DNA of 57,824 nt from Mesostigma viride (lineage: Eukaryota; Streptophyta; Mesostigmatophyceae; Mesostigmatales; Mesostigmataceae): assembly GCA_009746045.1 (NCBI GenBank), contig RPFO01000448.1, positions 3,562,049 to 3,619,872 of the forward strand. Direction: 5' to 3'. Below, in pieces: positions 1 through 14,000 of the stretch. The notes under the pieces were generated by a model that was given only the letters and a program-made list of their open reading frames with translations, was not told the DNA's origin and did not search any database. Each line of letters opens with the position of its first letter. Within the stretch, counting starts at the first letter, position 1. The position numbers were made by a program, and so were the translations under genes.

Positions 1-1
1 G

Positions 2-715
2 GCGTTCTTCATTTGCCACCAGCGCGGCCTGCTCGACCGCCAGGAGCGCTGGGGTAAGATTGATCTCAGTCTCCCCATCGGGGAGACTGGCAGTGTCGGA
101 TACCTCATCGTCGGACATTGGTTGTCCGGCGATGGGTTCCACAGGTTTTCGCACCACCCGTGCGAGTTTAATACTCTCCATGTCCTTCTTCTTGCGAAGA
201 AGGGACGCAGAGGGTCGCCCAAACGTTAGCTCAATGTGGTTATGTCCCTGGGCGAAAGGGACATTAAGGTTTGATGTGGCGGGACGAAAGGTAATCGTCC
301 CGTCCGGTGCCACCGAGGCCGTCTGACGGGGCATACGCTCCCGAAGAGATGGCAACGTGGGGCCGGACTGTGGAGCCTCAGTGGGGTTTACCACCGAGGT
401 CTCCGCAGCCATGGCCGCGCCAGCCGTGGTTGCGGCTGGGGCGGCCGCCGGAGTCGAGGGTAAGCCGGTCTCCCCGGGGGGAGCCGTCTCGGCCTCCGGC
501 CTCGCAGGGGAGGGGGGTAGGTCGGTCGGCTTTGCAGCCGCCGTCCCCTCGTCCTGGCAACCATTGTGAGTCTTTTTGTTCTTTTTCTTTTTCTTGGAAA
601 TGGCCGCATCGCCAGCCGGCTTCTTGTTGTTGTCTCTGGGCATCCGCCGATCCTGCCCATCATCATCCTCGTTGTAGGAAAGCTTCTTAGCGACAGTCTT
701 GTTCGTGATAGCCAT
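2..715 (-). CDS. Hypothetical protein, N-terminal 238 codons, open at the window edge
   Basis: An ATG at 715-713 opens a minus-strand frame that I translated to position 2 without meeting a stop, so the gene continues to the left of the window. The start is MAITNKTVAKKL, followed by an acidic patch (EDDD, residues 16-19), a lysine-rich stretch (residues 41-48, KKKKKNKK) that could be a nuclear localisation signal, and a low-complexity Ala/Pro/Thr region at about 58-120. The last third is more complex in composition, with a run of charged residues (LLRKKKDMES) and an acidic SDDEVSDTAS segment. I do not recognise the family. Such a basic and proline-rich N-terminus would fit a retroelement gag or ORF1 protein, or an ordinary nuclear protein; the sequence does not decide. 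The flanking DNA is repeat-rich, which slightly favours a mobile-element origin. Confidence 0.5.
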   Translation of the reverse strand, partial: MAITNKTVAKKLSYNEDDDGQDRRMPRDNNKKPAGDAAISKKKKKNKKTHNGCQDEGTAAAKPTDLPPSPARPEAETAPPGETGLPSTPAAAPAATTAGAAMAAETSVVNPTEAPQSGPTLPSLRERMPRQTASVAPDGTITFRPATSNLNVPFAQGHNHIELTFGRPSASLLRKKKDMESIKLARVVRKPVEPIAGQPMSDDEVSDTASLPDGETEINLTPALLAVEQAALVANEER

Positions 716-1198
716 GGTAGCAAATAAAATTCAAGTTAGAATGCGGTGGGATATATTGCTTGAGAACACTGAAGGCTTGGAGCAATGAATTGCTTGGTTC
801 ATTAGAAAATAGGTTTACCCTTTATCAACGTTCCTCTCACCGGCTGCGCCGCCAGTGACCGTTGGGTGCAGACCGTTGGCCCGAGGCCACACGATGACAG
901 GTAGCAGTCTAGTCACTGCATCGTGCGATCACAAATCAATGCACGCTGCAGTACGGTCCCTATCTAGGATACTCTAGTACCGTCCAATGACAGGACACTA
1001 CGTATACTGGGTACTGACATCTGTCACGTACCTCAGTACCCAAAGTACCTATCTAGGGAAACGTATGCGACTCGACTAGCATTCCTATCTGTATAGCCCA
1101 CGTGGTATTTATATTCACATACCAACGTAGGTTTACAAGGCTTATTCATACGTTGTATTCACAATGCCTTTGAGACTTAGTCTACAGCAAAGCATGGA
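716..1198. other. Upstream region with no gene; short repeats
   Basis: No coding frame is supported here. The segment separates the minus-strand frame at 2-715 from the minisatellite and would hold the promoter of that frame. It carries repeated AGTACC and CTATCTAGG words (around 961-1058) and a perfect 10-bp inverted repeat. It could also be part of a long terminal repeat, but no second copy is in the window. Confidence 0.4.
1008..1042. repeat. Perfect 10-bp inverted repeat (hairpin)
   Basis: TGGGTACTGA at 1008-1017 is the exact reverse complement of TCAGTACCCA at 1033-1042, with a 15-nt loop. It lies about 300 bp upstream of the minus-strand start at 715. It may be regulatory or part of a repeat terminus; no function can be shown. 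Confidence 0.5.
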
Positions 1199-3241
1199 GA
1201 CTAACTACACCGCGCACGCAAGGGGCAACTGCACACACACGTACACACACCGCGCACGCTTGGGGCGGCTGCACACACACGTACCTACACCGCGCACGCA
1301 AGGGGCGGCTGCACACACACGTACATCCACCGCGCACGCAAGGGGCAACTGCACACACATGTACACACACCGCGCACGCTTGGGGCAGCTGCACTCACAT
1401 GTACACACACCGCGCACGCAAGGGGCGGCTGCACACACACGTACATCCACCGCGCACGCAAGGGGCAACTGCACACACACGTACATCCACCGCGCACGCA
1501 AGGGGCGGCTGCACACACACGTACCTACACCGCGCACGCAAGGGGCGGCTGCACACACACGTACATACACCGCGCACGCAAGGGGCAACTGCACACACAT
1601 GTACATACACCGCGCACGCAAGGGGCAACTGCACACACATGTACACACACCGCGCACGCAAGGGGCAACTGCACACACACGTACACACACCGCGCACGCT
1701 TGGGGCGGCTGCACACACACGTACCTACACCGCGCACGCAAGGGGCGGCTGCACACACACGTACATCCACCGCGCACGCAAGGGGCAACTGCACACACAT
1801 GTACACACACCGCGCACGCTTGGGGCAGCTGCACTCACATGTACACACACCGCGCACGCAAGGGCCGGCTGCACACACACGAAAAACCACCGCGCACGCA
1901 AGGGGCAACTGCACACACACGTACATCCACCGCGCACGCAAGGGGCGGCTGCACACACACGTACACACACCGCGCACGCAAGGGGCAACTGCACACACAT
2001 GTACACACACCGCGCACGCTTGGGGCGGCTGCACACACACGTACCTACACCGCGCACGCAAGGGGCGGCTGCACACACACGTACATACACCGCGCACGCA
2101 AGGGGCAACTGCACACACATGTACATACACCGCGCAACCACGGGGCGGCTGCACACACACGTACATACACCGCGCACGCAAGGGGCAACTGCACACACAT
2201 GTACACACACCGCGCACGCTTGGGGCGGCTGCACACACACGTACCTACACCGCGCACGCAAGGGGCGGCTGCACACACACGTACATACACCGCGCACGCA
2301 AGGGGCAACTGCACACACATGTACATACACCGCGCAACCACGGGGCGGCTGCACACACACGTACACACACCGCGCACGCAAGGGGCAGCTGCACACACAC
2401 GTACATACACCATGCACGCAAGGGGCTGCACACACACTTACACACACCTTGCACGCAAGGGCCGGCATGCACACACACTGGCATACACCGCGCACGCAAG
2501 GGGCGGCTGCACACACGTACATACACCGCGCACGCAAGGGGCGAGTGCACACACACGTACACACACCGCGCACGCAATTAAGGGACGGCTGCACACACAC
2601 GTACATACACCGCGCACGCAAGGGGCAACGGCACTCACATGTACATACACCATGCACGCAAGGGGCGGCTGCACACACACGTACACACACCATGCACGCA
2701 AGGAGCGACTTCACGCACAGCTACACACACCATGCACGCAAGGTTCGGCTGCACACACATGTACATCCACCGCGCACGCAAGGGGCGGCTGCACACACAT
2801 GTACATACACCATGCACGCAAGGGGCGGCTGCACACACCTGTACATCCACCGCGCACGCAAGGGGCGAGTGCACACACACGTACACACACCGCGCACGCA
2901 AGGGGCGGCTGCACACACACGTACACACACCATGCACGCAATTGCCGGCATGCACACACACGTACATCCACCGCGCACGCAAGGGGCAACTGCACACACA
3001 TGTACACACACCGCGCACGCTTGGGGCAGCTGCACTCACATGTACACACACCGCGCACGCAAGGGCCGGCTGCACACACACGTACATACACCGCGCACGC
3101 AAGGGGCAACTGCACACACATGTACACACACCGCGCACGCAAGGGGCAACTGCACACACACGTACACACACCGCGCACGCTTGGGGCGGCTGCACACACA
3201 TGTACCTACACCGCGCACGCAAGGGGCGGCTGCACACACAC
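1199..3241. repeat. 40-bp minisatellite, left block (about 51 units)
   Basis: Tandem 40-bp units of the form CGCGCACGCAAGGGGC, then a variable RRCT, then GCACACACACGTACAYMCAC. Variants recur in a fixed order, for example CTTGGGG in place of CAAGGGG, GTACC for GTACA, and one GAAAAACCAC unit at 1881. This block is a near copy of about 5890-8172: marker units are displaced by 4,691 bp up to about 2,576 and by 4,931 bp after it. Because 40 is not a multiple of 3 and the unit has no stop codon, most frames on both strands are open (for example from an ATG at 1164). These open frames give 40-residue peptide periods and are not evidence of a protein. Confidence 0.95.
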
Positions 3242-3843
3242 ATCCACTTCTAACGCTAACCTACTGACGCTTGGGCTGCACCAGACAACAATAGTTTTTT
3301 ACAAATAAGTACAGCTTAATAGAGCCAACATGCACTGTAGGGCTCCTAACAAGTGCTAAAGGGGGTCTTTGGGTGGCTGCCACTAAAGTGGACTTATGCC
3401 TATTCCCCTGGCCTCTTTTGGACAACTGGTATAACAAGTTCAGGGTGGGTGGGTGGGGGACCAAAAGAGGCTTTGCTGCCATTGCCTCGTCTGCCTAAAT
3501 GCTAGACCACAAGGGCCGTCAGGCTGGCGCGGCGCTGGCACTGGCGTTGGTACCGAAATTGCAACGGTACCGGCGCTGGCGCTGGCGCTGCGCCAGGTCT
3601 GCCCCTACCCTTCCCCCGTCACTTGTGCCACTGCTATTAAAGGTTCGTTTTCACAAATTCGTACAGATTTTCTAATTCTTTCTACCGCGCGCAGGCGGTA
3701 GACCGCACACAGGCGGAACGAACCCTACCGGTCACAGCCGGCGCACCTCCTCCTCCTAGTCTTACGCGGCAATTCTATTCGGCCGCACCCCAGACTTCCG
3801 TAGTCCCGCTATACCGCAGATAAGGTGAGCAAAAGCTCGGATA
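3242..3843. mobile_element. Inserted unit 1 (short form, 602 bp)
   Basis: Block A (3242-3408), a unique 49-bp centre (3409-3457) and block B (3458-3843). A and B recur, as far as I can read identically, in unit 2 directly to the right. Unit 1 starts ATCCACTTC and ends GCTCGGATA. No coding frame is convincing. It seems to be a size variant of unit 2 with a different centre. Confidence 0.7.
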
Positions 3844-5051
3844 ATCCACTTCTAACGCTAACCTACTGACGCTTGGGCTGCACCAGACAACAATAGTTTT
3901 TTACAAATAAGTACAGCTTAATAGAGCCAACATGCACTGTAGGGCTCCTAACAAGTGCTAAAGGGGGTCTTTGGGTGGCTGCCACTAAAGTGGACTTATG
4001 CCTATTCCCCACCTTCCCTTCCTGGCCGACTTCGTCAGCAAATCCGGAACGTCGTTTCACATCCGCCACGTCGGGTTGTTGTCAATTCCGGTGATACCGC
4101 TGCAATGTCGCCGTCGGTTAGTAGGGCGCCCCCCTCTCATGCCAGCTCGTCCCCCGCCTATGCTGCCGCTACCCCCGTCACATCTCATGGCAAGGCGGCA
4201 AGGTCCCCAGCGGGGTCGAGCATCTCGTTCCCTCCCACGTGGTATGCAGAGCGTGCATTGGAAAGGCGAAGTTGGGGGGGTATCGTCCCCCCCGACTCCG
4301 GTCCGGACTTGAGGATTTCTAACCATGGCGACTGGGCAGGCTGCCCCGCAGGCCAATTGACGCCTCAATTTCCTGCGCTTCCATCCCTTCAGGAAGGCCG
4401 CTATCTCATACGTCACTCAGTCTACGAAATCGTAGTGCATTATTTTATGTTATTTTTCCATCCCGCGGCCCCGCGGACCTAGATGCACCCCACTTCTCCA
4501 ATCTGGGCCGATAGAGGGCCAAATTTCGAGCCGCCGCTCTCCTTGCGCGCGGCTAACATAACTGATTAAATTTCCAGCCCTCCCGCCGCAGCGGCAAGGC
4601 CGTTAGCCCGTCTAATAATCGCCATAGCGAATTAGTCACGTTGGCAGCATATGCCAGCAAATTGCGGACCAAAAGAGGCTTTGCTGCCATTGCCTCGTCT
4701 GCCTAAATGCTAGACCACAAGGGCCGTCAGGCTGGCGCGGCGCTGGCACTGGCGTTGGTACCGAAATTGCAACGGTACCGGCGCTGGCGCTGGCGCTGCG
4801 CCAGGTCTGCCCCTACCCTTCCCCCGTCACTTGTGCCACTGCTATTAAAGGTTCGTTTTCACAAATTCGTACAGATTTTCTAATTCTTTCTACCGCGCGC
4901 AGGCGGTAGACCGCACACAGGCGGAACGAACCCTACCGGTCACAGCCGGCGCACCTCCTCCTCCTAGTCTTACGCGGCAATTCTATTCGGCCGCACCCCA
5001 GACTTCCGTAGTCCCGCTATACCGCAGATAAGGTGAGCAAAAGCTCGGATA
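3844..5051. mobile_element. Inserted unit 2 (long form, 1,208 bp)
   Basis: Block A copy (3844-4010), a 655-bp centre (4011-4665) and block B copy (4666-5051), head to tail with unit 1. The pair 3242-5051 sits exactly between two adjacent bases of the minisatellite: the uninterrupted sequence survives at 8162-8180. There is no target-site duplication and no target loss. The centre contains an open frame of moderate length on each strand (plus to 4482, minus 4416-4057), but neither resembles a known protein. The ends have no long inverted repeat; only ATCC at the left and GGAT near the right are complementary. The class is unknown. Confidence 0.7.
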
Positions 5052-8000
5052 GTACATCCACCGCGCACGCAAGGGGCAACTGCACACACATGTACACACA
5101 CCGCGCACGCTTGGGGCAGCTGCACTCACATGTACACACACCGCACACGCAAGGGCCGGCTGCACACACACGTACATCCACCGCGCACGCAAGGGGCAAC
5201 TGCACACACACGTACATACACCGCGCACGCAAGGGGCGGCTGCACACACACGTACACACACCGCGCACGCAAGGGGCAACTGCACACACATGTACACACA
5301 CCGCGCACGCTTGGGGCGGCTGCACACACACGTACCTACACCGCGCACGCAAGGGGCGGCTGCACACACATGTACACACACCGCGCACGCTTGGGGCGGC
5401 TGCACACACATGTACCTACACCGCGCACGCAAGGGGCGGCTGCACACACACGTACATCCACCGCGCACGCAAGGGGCAACTGCACACACATGTACACACA
5501 CCGCGCACGCTTGGGGCAGCTGCACTCACATGTACACACACCGCACACGCAAGGGCCGGCTGCACACACACGTACATCCACCGCGCACGCAAGGGGCAAC
5601 TGCACACACACGTACATACACCGCGCACGCAAGGGGCGGCTGCACACACACGTACACACACCGCGCACGCAAGGGGCAACTGCACACACATGTACACACA
5701 CCATGCACGCAAGGGGCAACTGCACACACACGTACACACACCGCGCACGCTTGGGGCGGCTGCACACACATGTACCTACACCGCGCACGCAAGGGGCTGC
5801 TGCACACACATGTACCTACACCGCGCACGCAAGGGCCGGCTGCACACACACGTACATACACCGCGCACGCAAGGGGCAACTGCACACACATGTACACACA
5901 CCGCGCACGCAAGGGGCGGCTGCACACACACGTACACACACCGCGCACGCTTGGGGCGGCTGCACACACACGTACCTACACCGCGCACGCAAGGGGCGGC
6001 TGCACACACACGTACATCCACCGCGCACGCAAGGGGCAACTGCACACACATGTACACACACCGCGCACGCTTGGGGCAGCTGCACTCACATGTACACACA
6101 CCGCGCACGCAAGGGGCGGCTGCACACACACGTACATCCACCGCGCACGCAAGGGGCAACTGCACACACACGTACATCCACCGCGCACGCAAGGGGCGGC
6201 TGCACACACACGTACCTACACCGCGCACGCAAGGGGCGGCTGCACACACACGTACATACACCGCGCACGCTTGGGGCAGCTGCACTCACATGTACATACA
6301 CCGCGCACGCAAGGGGCAACTGCACACACATGTACACACACCGCGCACGCAAGGGGCAACTGCACACACACGTACACACACCGCGCACGCTTGGGGCGGC
6401 TGCACACACACGTACCTACACCGCGCACGCAAGGGGCGGCTGCACACACACGTACATCCACCGCGCACGCAAGGGGCAACTGCACACACATGTACACACA
6501 CCGCGCACGCTTGGGGCAGCTGCACTCACATGTACACACACCGCGCACGCAAGGGCCGGCTGCACACACACGAAAAACCACCGCGCACGCAAGGGGCAAC
6601 TGCACACACACGTACATCCACCGCGCACGCAAGGGGCGGCTGCACACACACGTACACACACCGCGCACGCAAGGGGCAACTGCACACACATGTACACACA
6701 CCGCGCACGCTTGGGGCGGCTGCACACACACGTACATACACCGCGCACGCAAGGGGCGGCTGCACACACACGTACATACACCGCGCACGCAAGGGGCAAC
6801 TGCACACACATGTACATACACCGCGCAACCACGGGGCGGCTGCACACACACGTACATACACCGCGCACGCAAGGGGCAACTGCACACACATGTACACACA
6901 CCGCGCACGCTTGGGGCGGCTGCACACACACATACCTACACCGCGCACGCAAGGGGCGGCTGCACACACACGTACATACACCGCGCACGCAAGGGGCAAC
7001 TGCACACACATGTACATACACCGCGCAACCACGGGGCGGCTGCACACACACGTACACACACCGCGCACGCAAGGGGCAGCTGCACACACACGTACATACA
7101 CCATGCACGCAAGGGGCTGCACACACACTTACACACACCTTGCACGCAAGGGCCGGCATGCACACACACTGGCATACACCGCGCACGCAAGGGGCGGCTG
7201 CACACACGTACATACACCGCGCACGCAAGGGGCGAGTGCACACACACGTACACACACCGCGCACGCAATTAAGGGACGGCTGCACACACACGTACATACA
7301 CCGCGCACGCAAGGGGCAGCTGCACACACACGTACATACACCATGCACGCAAGGGGCTGCACACACACTTACACACACCTTGCACGCAAGGGCCGGCATG
7401 CACACACACTGGCATACACCGCGCACGCAAGGGGCGGCTGCACACACGTACATACACCGCGCACGCAAGGGGCGAGTGCACACACACGTACACACACCGC
7501 GCACGCAATTAAGGGACGGCTGCACACACACGTACATACACCGCGCACGCAAGGGGCAACGGCACTCACATGTACATACACCATGCACGCAAGGGGCGGC
7601 TGCACACACACGTACACACACCATGCACGCAAGGAGCGACTTCACGCACAGCTACACACACCATGCACGCAAGGTTCGGCTGCACACACATGTACATCCA
7701 CCGCGCACGCAAGGGGCGGCTGCACACACATGTACATACACCATGCACGCAAGGGGCGGCTGCACACACCTGTACATCCACGGCGCACGCAAGGGGCGAG
7801 TGCACACACACGTACACACACCGCGCACGCAAGGGGCGGCTGCACACACACGTACACACACCATGCACGCAATTGCCGGCATGCACACACACGTACATCC
7901 ACCGCGCACGCAAGGGGCAACTGCACACACATGTACACACACCGCGCACGCTTGGGGCAGCTGCACTCACATGTACACACACCGCGCACGCAAGGGCCGG

Positions 8001-11000
8001 CTGCACACACACGTACATACACCGCGCACGCAAGGGGCAACTGCACACACATGTACACACACCGCGCACGCAAGGGGCAACTGCACACACACGTACACAC
8101 ACCGCGCACGCTTGGGGCGGCTGCACACACATGTACCTACACCGCGCACGCAAGGGGCGGCTGCACACACACGTACATCCACCGCGCACGCAAGGGGCAA
8201 CTGCACACACATGTACACACACCGCGCACGCTTGGGGCAGCTGCACTCACATGTACACACACCGCACACGCAAGGGCCGGCTGCACACACACGTACATCC
8301 ACCGCGCACGCAAGGGGCAACTGCACACACACGTACATACACCGCGCACGCAAGGGGCGGCTGCACACACACGTACACACACCGCGCACGCAAGGGGCAA
8401 CTGCACACACATGTACACACACCGCGCACGCTTGGGGCGGCTGCACACACACGTACCTACACCGCGCACGCAAGGGGCGGCTGCACACACATGTACACAC
8501 ACCGCGCACGCTTGGGGCGGCTGCACACACATGTACCTACACCGCGCACGCAAGGGGCGGCTGCACACACACGTACATCCACCGCGCACGCAAGGGGCAA
8601 CTGCACACACATGTACACACACCGCGCACGCTTGGGGCAGCTGCACTCACATGTACACACACGCACACGCAAGGGCCGGCTGCACACACACGTACATCCA
8701 CCGCGCACGCAAGGGGCAACTGCACACACACGTACATACACCGCGCACGCAAGGGGCGGCTGCACACACACGTACACACACCGCGCACGCAAGGGGCAAC
8801 TGCACACACATGTACACACACCGCGCACGCTTGGGGCGGCTGCACACACACGTACCTACACCGCGCACGCAAGGGGCGGCTGCACACACACGTACATCCA
8901 CCGCGCACGCAAGGGGCAACTGCACACACATGTACACACACCGCGCACGCTTGGGGCAGCTGCACTCACATGTACACACACCGCACACGCAAGGGCGGCT
9001 GCACACACACGTACATCCACCGCGCACGCAAGGGGCAACTGCACACACACGTACATACACCGCGCACGCAAGGGGCGGCTGCACACACACGTACATACAC
9101 CGCGCACGCAAGGGGCAACTGCACACACATGTACATACACCGCGCAACCACGGGGCGGCTGCACACACACGTACATACACCGCGCACGCAAGGGGCGGCT
9201 GCACACATACGTACCTACACCGCGCACGCAAGGGGCGACTGCACACCCATGTACATCCACCGCGCACGCAAGGGCCGGCTGCACACACACGTACACACAC
9301 CATGCACGCAAGGGCCGGCTGCACACACACACGTACATCCACCGCGCACGCAAGGGGCGGCTGCACACACACGTACACACACCGCGCACGCAAGGGGCAA
9401 CTGCACACACATGTACACACACCGCGCACGCTTGGGGCGGCTGCACACACACGTACCTACACCGCGCACGCAAGGGCCGGCTGCACACACACGTACATAC
9501 ACCGCGCACGCAAGGGGCAACTGCACACACATGTACATACACCGCGCACCACGGGGCGGCTGCACACACACGTACATACACCGCGCACGCTTGGGGCAGC
9601 TGCACTCACATGTACACACACCGCGCACGCAAGGGGCGACTGCACACACATGTACATCCACCGCGCACGCAAGGGCCGGCTGCACACACACGTACACACA
9701 CCATGCACGCAAGGGCCGGCTGCACACACACGTACATCCACCGCGCACGCAAGGGCCGGCTGCACACACACGTACATACACCGCGCACGCAAGGGGCAAC
9801 TGCACACACATGTACACACACCGCGCACGCAAGGGGCAACTGCACACACACGTACACACACCGCGCACGCTTGGGGCGGCTGCACACACACGTACCTACA
9901 CCGCGCACGCAAGGGGCGGCTGCACACACACGTACATCCACCGCGCACGCAAGGGGCAACTGCACACACATGTACACACACCGCGCACGCTTGGGGCAGC
10001 TGCACTCACATGTACACACACCGCGCACGCAAGGGGCGGCTGCACACACACGTACATCCACCGCGCACGCAAGGGGCAACTGCACACACACGTACATCCA
10101 CCGCGCACGCAAGGGGCGGCTGCACACACACGTACACACACCGCGCACGCAAGGGGCAACTGCACACACATGTACACACACCGCGCACGCTTGGGGCGGC
10201 TGCACACACACGTACCTACACCGCGCACGCAAGGGGCGGCTGCACACACACGTACATACACCGCGCACGCAAGGGGCAACTGCACACACATGTACATACA
10301 CCGCGCACGCAAGGGGCAACTGCACACACATGTACACACACCGCGCACGCAAGGGGCAACTGCACACACACGTACACACACCGCGCACGCTTGGGGCGGC
10401 TGCACACACACGTAAATACACCGCGCACGCAAGGGGCGGCTGCACACACACGTACATCCACCGCGCACGCAAGGGGCAACTGCACACACATGTACACACA
10501 CCGCGCACGCTTGGGGCAGCTGCACTCACATGTACACACACCGCGCACGCAAGGGCCGGCTGCACACACACGAAAAACCACCGCGCACGCAAGGGGCAAC
10601 TGCACACACACGTACATACACCGCGCACGCAAGGGGCGGCTGCACACACACGTACACACACCGCGCACGCAAGGGGCAACTGCACACACATGTACACACA
10701 CCGCGCACGCTTGGGGCGGCTGCACACACACGTACCTACACCTTGCACGCAAGGGGCGGCTGCACACACACGTACATACACCGCGCACGCAAGGGGCAAC
10801 TGCACACACATGTACATACACCGCGCAACCACGGGGCGGCTGCACACACACGTACATACACCGCGCACGCAAGGGGCAACTGCACACACATGTACACACA
10901 CCGCGCACGCTTGGGGCGGCTGCACACACACGTACCTACACCGCGCACGCAAGGGGCGGCTGCACACACACGTACATACACCGCGCACGCAAGGGGCAAC

Positions 11001-14000
11001 TGCACACACATGTACATACACCGCGCAACCACGGGGCGGCTGCACACACACGTACACACACCGCGCACGCAAGGGGCAGCTGCACACACACGTACATACA
11101 CCATGCACGCAAGGGGCTGCACACACACTTACACACACCTTGCACGCAAGGGCCGGCATGCACACACACTGGCATACACCGCGCACGCAAGGGGCGGCTG
11201 CACACACGTACATACACCGCGCACGCAAGGGGCGAGTGCACACACACGTACACACACCGCGCACGCAATTAAGGGACGGCTGCACACACACGTACATACA
11301 CCGCGCACGCAAGGGGCAACGGCACTCACATGTACATACACCATGCACGCAAGGGGCGGCTGCACACACACGTACACACACCATGCACGCAAGGAGCGAC
11401 TTCACGCACAGGTACACACACCATGCACGCAAGGTTCGGCTGCACACACATGTACATCCACCGCGCACGCAAGGGGCGGCTGCACACACATGTACATACA
11501 CCATGCACGCAAGGGGCGGCTGCACACACCTGTACATCCACCGCGCACGCAAGGGGCGAGTGCACACACACGTACACACACCGCGCACGCAAGGGGCGGC
11601 TGCACACACACGTACACACACCATGCACGCAAGGGCCGGCATGCACACACAGTATACACACACCGCGCACGCAAGGGGCGGCTGCACACACACGTACATA
11701 CACTGCGCACGCAAGGGGCTGCTGCACACACACTTACACTCACCATGCACGCAAGGGGCGGCTGCACACACACGTACATACACCGCGCACGCAAGGGACG
11801 GCTGCACACACACGTACATACACCGCGCACGCAAGGGGCAACTGCCCGCACATGTACATCCACCGCGCACGCAATTAAGGGACGGCTGCACACACACGTA
11901 CATACACCGCGCACGCAAGGGGCAACGGCACTCACATGGACATACACCATGCACGCAAGGGGCGGCTGCACACACACGTACATACACCGCGCACGCAAGG
12001 GGCTGCTGCACACACACTTACACACACAATGCACGCAATTAGGGGCGACGGCACTCACATGTACATACTCTTGGGCGGCTGCACTCACATGTACATACAC
12101 CGCGCATGCAAGGGGCAACTGCACACACACGTACACACACCATGCACGCAAGGGCCGGCATGCACACACACGTACATACACTGCGCACGCAAGGGGCAAC
12201 TGCACACACACGTACACACACCATGCACGGAAGGGACGGCTGCACTCACATGTACACACACCATGCACGCAAGGGCCGGCTGCACACACACGTACATACA
12301 CCATGCACGCAAGGGGCTGCACACACACTTACACACCACCTTGCACGCAAGGGCCGGCATGCACACACACTGGCATACACCGCGCACGCAAGGGGCGGCT
12401 GCACACACGTACATACACCGCGCACGCAAGGGGCGAGTGCACACACACGTACACACACCGCGCACGCAATTAAGGGACGGCTGCACACACACGTACATAC
12501 ACCGCGCACGCAAGGGGCAACGGCACTCACATGTACATCCACCATGCACGCAAGGGGCGGCTGCACACACACGTACACACACCATGCACGCAAGGACAAG
12601 GATTCACACACATGTACACACACAAAGCACGCAAGGGGCTGCTGCACACACACGTACATACACCGCGCACGCAAGGGGCGGCTGCACTCACATGTACACA
12701 CACCACGCACGCAAGGGGCGGCTGCACACACACGTACATACACTGCGCACGCACGGGGCGACTGCACACACATGTACATAAACCATGCACGCAAGGGGCG
12801 GCTGCACACACATGTACATACACCGCGCACGCAAGGGGCGAGTGCAAACACATGTACATACACCGCGCACGCAAGGACAAGGATGCACACACATGTACAT
12901 ACACCGCGCACGCAAGGGGCGGCTGCACACACACGTACATACACCGCGCACGCAAGGGGCGAGTGCGCACACACGTACATACACCGCGCACGCAAGGGGC
13001 GGCTGCACACACACGTACATACACCGCGCACGCACGGGGCCAGTGCAAGCACATGTACATACACCATGCACGCAAGGGGCGGCTGCACACACATGTACAT
13101 ACACCGCGCACGCAAGGGGCGAGTGCAAACACATGTACATACACCGCGCACGCAAGGGGCAACTGCCCGCACATGTACATCCACCGCACACGCAAGGGGC
13201 GGCTGCACACACATGTACATACACCGCGCACGCAAGGGGCGGCTGCACACACACGTACATACACCGCGCACGCAAGGGGCGAGTGCGCACACACGTACAT
13301 ACACCGCGCACGCAAGGGGGGCTGCACACACACGTACATACACCGCGCACGCAAGGGGCCAGTGCAAGCACATGTACATACACCATGCACGCAAGGGCCG
13401 GCATGCACAGAAACGTACATACACCGCGCACGCAAGGGGCTGCTGCACACACACGTACACACACCATGCACGCACGGGGCGGCTGCACACACACGTACAT
13501 CCACTGCGCACGCACGGGGCCGGCGACTGCACACACATGTACATAAACCATGCACGCAAGGGGCGGCTGCACACACATGTACATCCACCGCGCACGCAAG
13601 GGGCGAGTGCAAACACATGTACATACACCGCGCACGCAAGGACAAGGATGCACACACATGTACATACACCGCGCACGCAAGGGGCGGCTGCACACGCACG
13701 TACATACACCGCGCACGCAAGGGGCGGCTGCACACACACGTACATACACCGCGCACGCACGGGGCCAGTGCAAGCACATGTACATACACCATGCACGCAA
13801 GGGGCGGCTGCACACACATGTACATACACCGCGCACGCAAGGGGCGAGTGCAAACACATGTACATACACCGCGCACGCAAGGGGCAACTGCCCGCACATG
13901 TACATCCACCGCGCACGCAAGGGGCGGCTGCACACACATGTACACACACCATGCACGCAAGGACAAGGATGCACACACATGTACACACACCATGCACGCA

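Noticed and set aside
1199-3241. CRISPR-like array
   Set aside because: Repeats are contiguous 40-bp units without unique spacers, in a eukaryotic context with no cas genes.
3242-5051. Insertion flanked by a 6-bp ATCCAC target duplication
   Set aside because: ATCCAC occurs at the left end, at the unit junction and 4 bp into the right flank, but the empty site shows it belongs to the unit start by chance or microhomology; a duplication would require an extra 4-bp deletion.
3242-5051. Helitron
   Set aside because: Insertion without target duplication fits, but the ends are not TC...CTRR, the target is C/G rather than A/T, and no 3' hairpin is evident.
5033-11272. Open frames of up to 2,079 codons (plus strand) and long minus-strand frames in the minisatellite
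   Set aside because: The 40-bp unit lacks stops in most frames, so length is not evidence of coding. Units shift frame every copy and no conserved start or domain is present.
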